Positions 62,919 to 64,000 of a DNA stretch of 64,000 nt are shown piece after piece. Each line of letters begins with the position of its first letter. Positions within the stretch are counted from its first letter, which is position 1. The stretch comes from JAWKNZ01 sp041391425 (GTDB lineage Bacteria; Bdellovibrionota_B; Oligoflexia; Oligoflexales; JAWKNZ01). Both the position numbers and the translations under genes were made by a program. The DNA lies in contig JAWKNZ010000009.1 in the NCBI GenBank assembly GCA_041391425.1, forward strand, positions 124,001-188,000, in the 5' to 3' direction. Below the pieces are notes generated by a model. That model did not search any database and was not told the DNA's origin. It was given only the letters and a program-made list of their open reading frames with translations.

Positions 62919-64000
62919 ATGTTAAAGCCATTGAAAGCAAAAACTTTTGATCCCGTTTGCCGTCTGAATATACGGGCAATAGGAGTGGTGCAAGGTCTTG
63001 GAGTTCGTCCAGCTCTTTATGCTTATTCTTTGCGCTTAGGTGTTGCCGCACGTATTTGCAACCACGGTGATGCTCTTTCTCTAATTGTCGAGGCACGTAC
63101 CTCGTTGTTAAATTTTTTTAAAGATAACCTGAAGTCAGCGTTGCCAGATGGCTGTTCGATTCGGAGGCTTGATGCTTCGTGGCATGAAGCTTGTGGCATG
63201 CAAGGAGTCAAGATTGAAAGTAGCTCGCATGATTCTGTGCATAGACTTTCAATACCTCCTGATCAGGTGGTCTGTGATCTATGTAAAAATGATTTTTTTA
63301 GTATAAATAACCGTAGGTATTTATATCCATTTACTGCCTGCCCGAATTGTGGCCCAAAATTTACGCTGATTGAGCGCCTCCCCTATGACAGAGAAAACAC
63401 TGTGATGAAAGACTTCACCATGTGTGAAGAATGTAGAAAGGAGTATGCTGATCCTAAAGATCGCAGGTTTCACGGACAAAATAACAGCTGTTTTACTTGT
63501 GGTCCAAAGGTTACAGTGAAAATCAAGCACTCTGCCCGAGAGTATGATTCCTTAGACTTTTCCTCTCCGGTTGAGGAAATTCAATTTGTTGTCGAGCAGC
63601 TGAGAGCTGGCAAAGTTATAGCTATTAAAGGAGTAGGAGGATATCAGCTGGTGTGCTATGCACGCTCGCCCTCCGCTATTAAAAAAATTAGGCAGATAAA
63701 GGAAAGGCCGCATCGCCCTCTTGCTCTCATGGTAGGTGATCAAAAAAAATTGGATGAGAATGATGAAATTCTTTCTCATCTTAGAAGTAAAGGTGGACCT
63801 ATCGTCTTTATTGAAGGAATTTATGATTTGCCAGTTGAACTGTTGGCTCCCGATACCGGTATTTTAGCTGTTTTTTTGCCAACAACACCTTTGCATTATT
63901 ATCTGAGTGGAGCTGGCGTTGTAAGCGATACATTGGATTTTTTAGTGGTTACTAGTGGGAATAAAAAAAATAGCCCAATGATTTTGCATGAAGATGAAGC
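62919..64000 (+). CDS. hypF: Carbamoyltransferase HypF, 3' end outside the window
   Basis: HypF makes the cyanide ligands of the Ni-Fe site from carbamoyl phosphate. The first 360 codons are open to the window end. The acylphosphatase domain has VVQGVGVRPALYAYSLRLG. Two zinc-finger pairs follow: CDLCKNDFF with CPNCGPKFTL, and CEECRKEYADP with CFTCGP. The YrdC-like domain begins GKVIAIKGVGGYQLVCYA with RPHRPLALM. ATG 62919 follows AAAGGG. Divergent to hoxF; the other hyp genes probably follow beyond the edge. Confidence 0.93.
   Translation, partial: MLKPLKAKTFDPVCRLNIRAIGVVQGLGVRPALYAYSLRLGVAARICNHGDALSLIVEARTSLLNFFKDNLKSALPDGCSIRRLDASWHEACGMQGVKIESSSHDSVHRLSIPPDQVVCDLCKNDFFSINNRRYLYPFTACPNCGPKFTLIERLPYDRENTVMKDFTMCEECRKEYADPKDRRFHGQNNSCFTCGPKVTVKIKHSAREYDSLDFSSPVEEIQFVVEQLRAGKVIAIKGVGGYQLVCYARSPSAIKKIRQIKERPHRPLALMVGDQKKLDENDEILSHLRSKGGPIVFIEGIYDLPVELLAPDTGILAVFLPTTPLHYYLSGAGVVSDTLDFLVVTSGNKKNSPMILHEDE

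Overview
The window looks like chromosomal DNA of a low-GC (judged by eye, below 45% G+C), Gram-negative, diderm bacterium that is or recently was flagellated. Outer-membrane barrels, lipoprotein signals, MMPL/DUF1302 export genes, fliD and a SahR-type regulator beside ahcY point to a proteobacterial or Bdellovibrionota/Oligoflexia-like lineage. That placement is an inference, not a proven identification. No rRNA or tRNA gene was recognised.

Layout. 0-7.5 kb: cell-surface hypotheticals, hisS, hutU and a lipoprotein gene broken by frameshifts. 8.3-14.1 kb: housekeeping genes gapA, an FmdB-like gene, an IHF/HU gene, accA, aroA and cmk. 14.1-19.5 kb: a DNA-binding coiled-coil protein, a broken exported protein, a flagellar chaperone candidate and fliD with an in-frame stop. 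19.5-21.7 kb: a gene graveyard holding a clear uracil-DNA glycosylase (ung) pseudogene. 21.7-27.2 kb (minus): a cluster with a VTC-type polyphosphate polymerase, its DUF4956 membrane partner, an exported second CYTH-like protein, an arylsulfotransferase-like gene and a further exported protein. 27.5-33.6 kb (minus): DUF1302 outer-membrane protein, LolA-like protein, MMPL transporter and an HDOD protein, followed by a deleted HDOD paralogue remnant. 34-37 kb: ahcY with a SahR-like regulator. 37-57 kb: mscS, tesB, an extensin-like lipoprotein, trmH, a DEAD-box helicase, a dynamin-like GTPase, truncated haemoglobin plus ferredoxin-type reductase, a CHASE2-cyclase-PilZ protein, an oligopeptide-binding protein and a cation exchanger. 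57.9-64 kb: hoxF-U-Y-H-W for a group 3d NAD-linked [NiFe] hydrogenase, divergent from hypF.

Two themes cross the window. First, at least three families of short non-autonomous inverted-repeat elements (MITE-like) are present. Family A has five copies of about 185 bp at CTAG/TA sites. Family B has five copies of about 160 bp, every one with a perfect 6-bp target duplication. Family C has one 174-bp copy with an 8-bp duplication, carrying a hairpin that recurs elsewhere in the window. Several sit exactly on gene ends. Second, many accessory genes are freshly broken (ung, hoxY, hoxU start, fliD, the ASST-like gene, lipoproteins) while core genes are open. This suggests ongoing gene loss, although uncorrected homopolymer errors in the assembly could explain part of it and need a read-level check.
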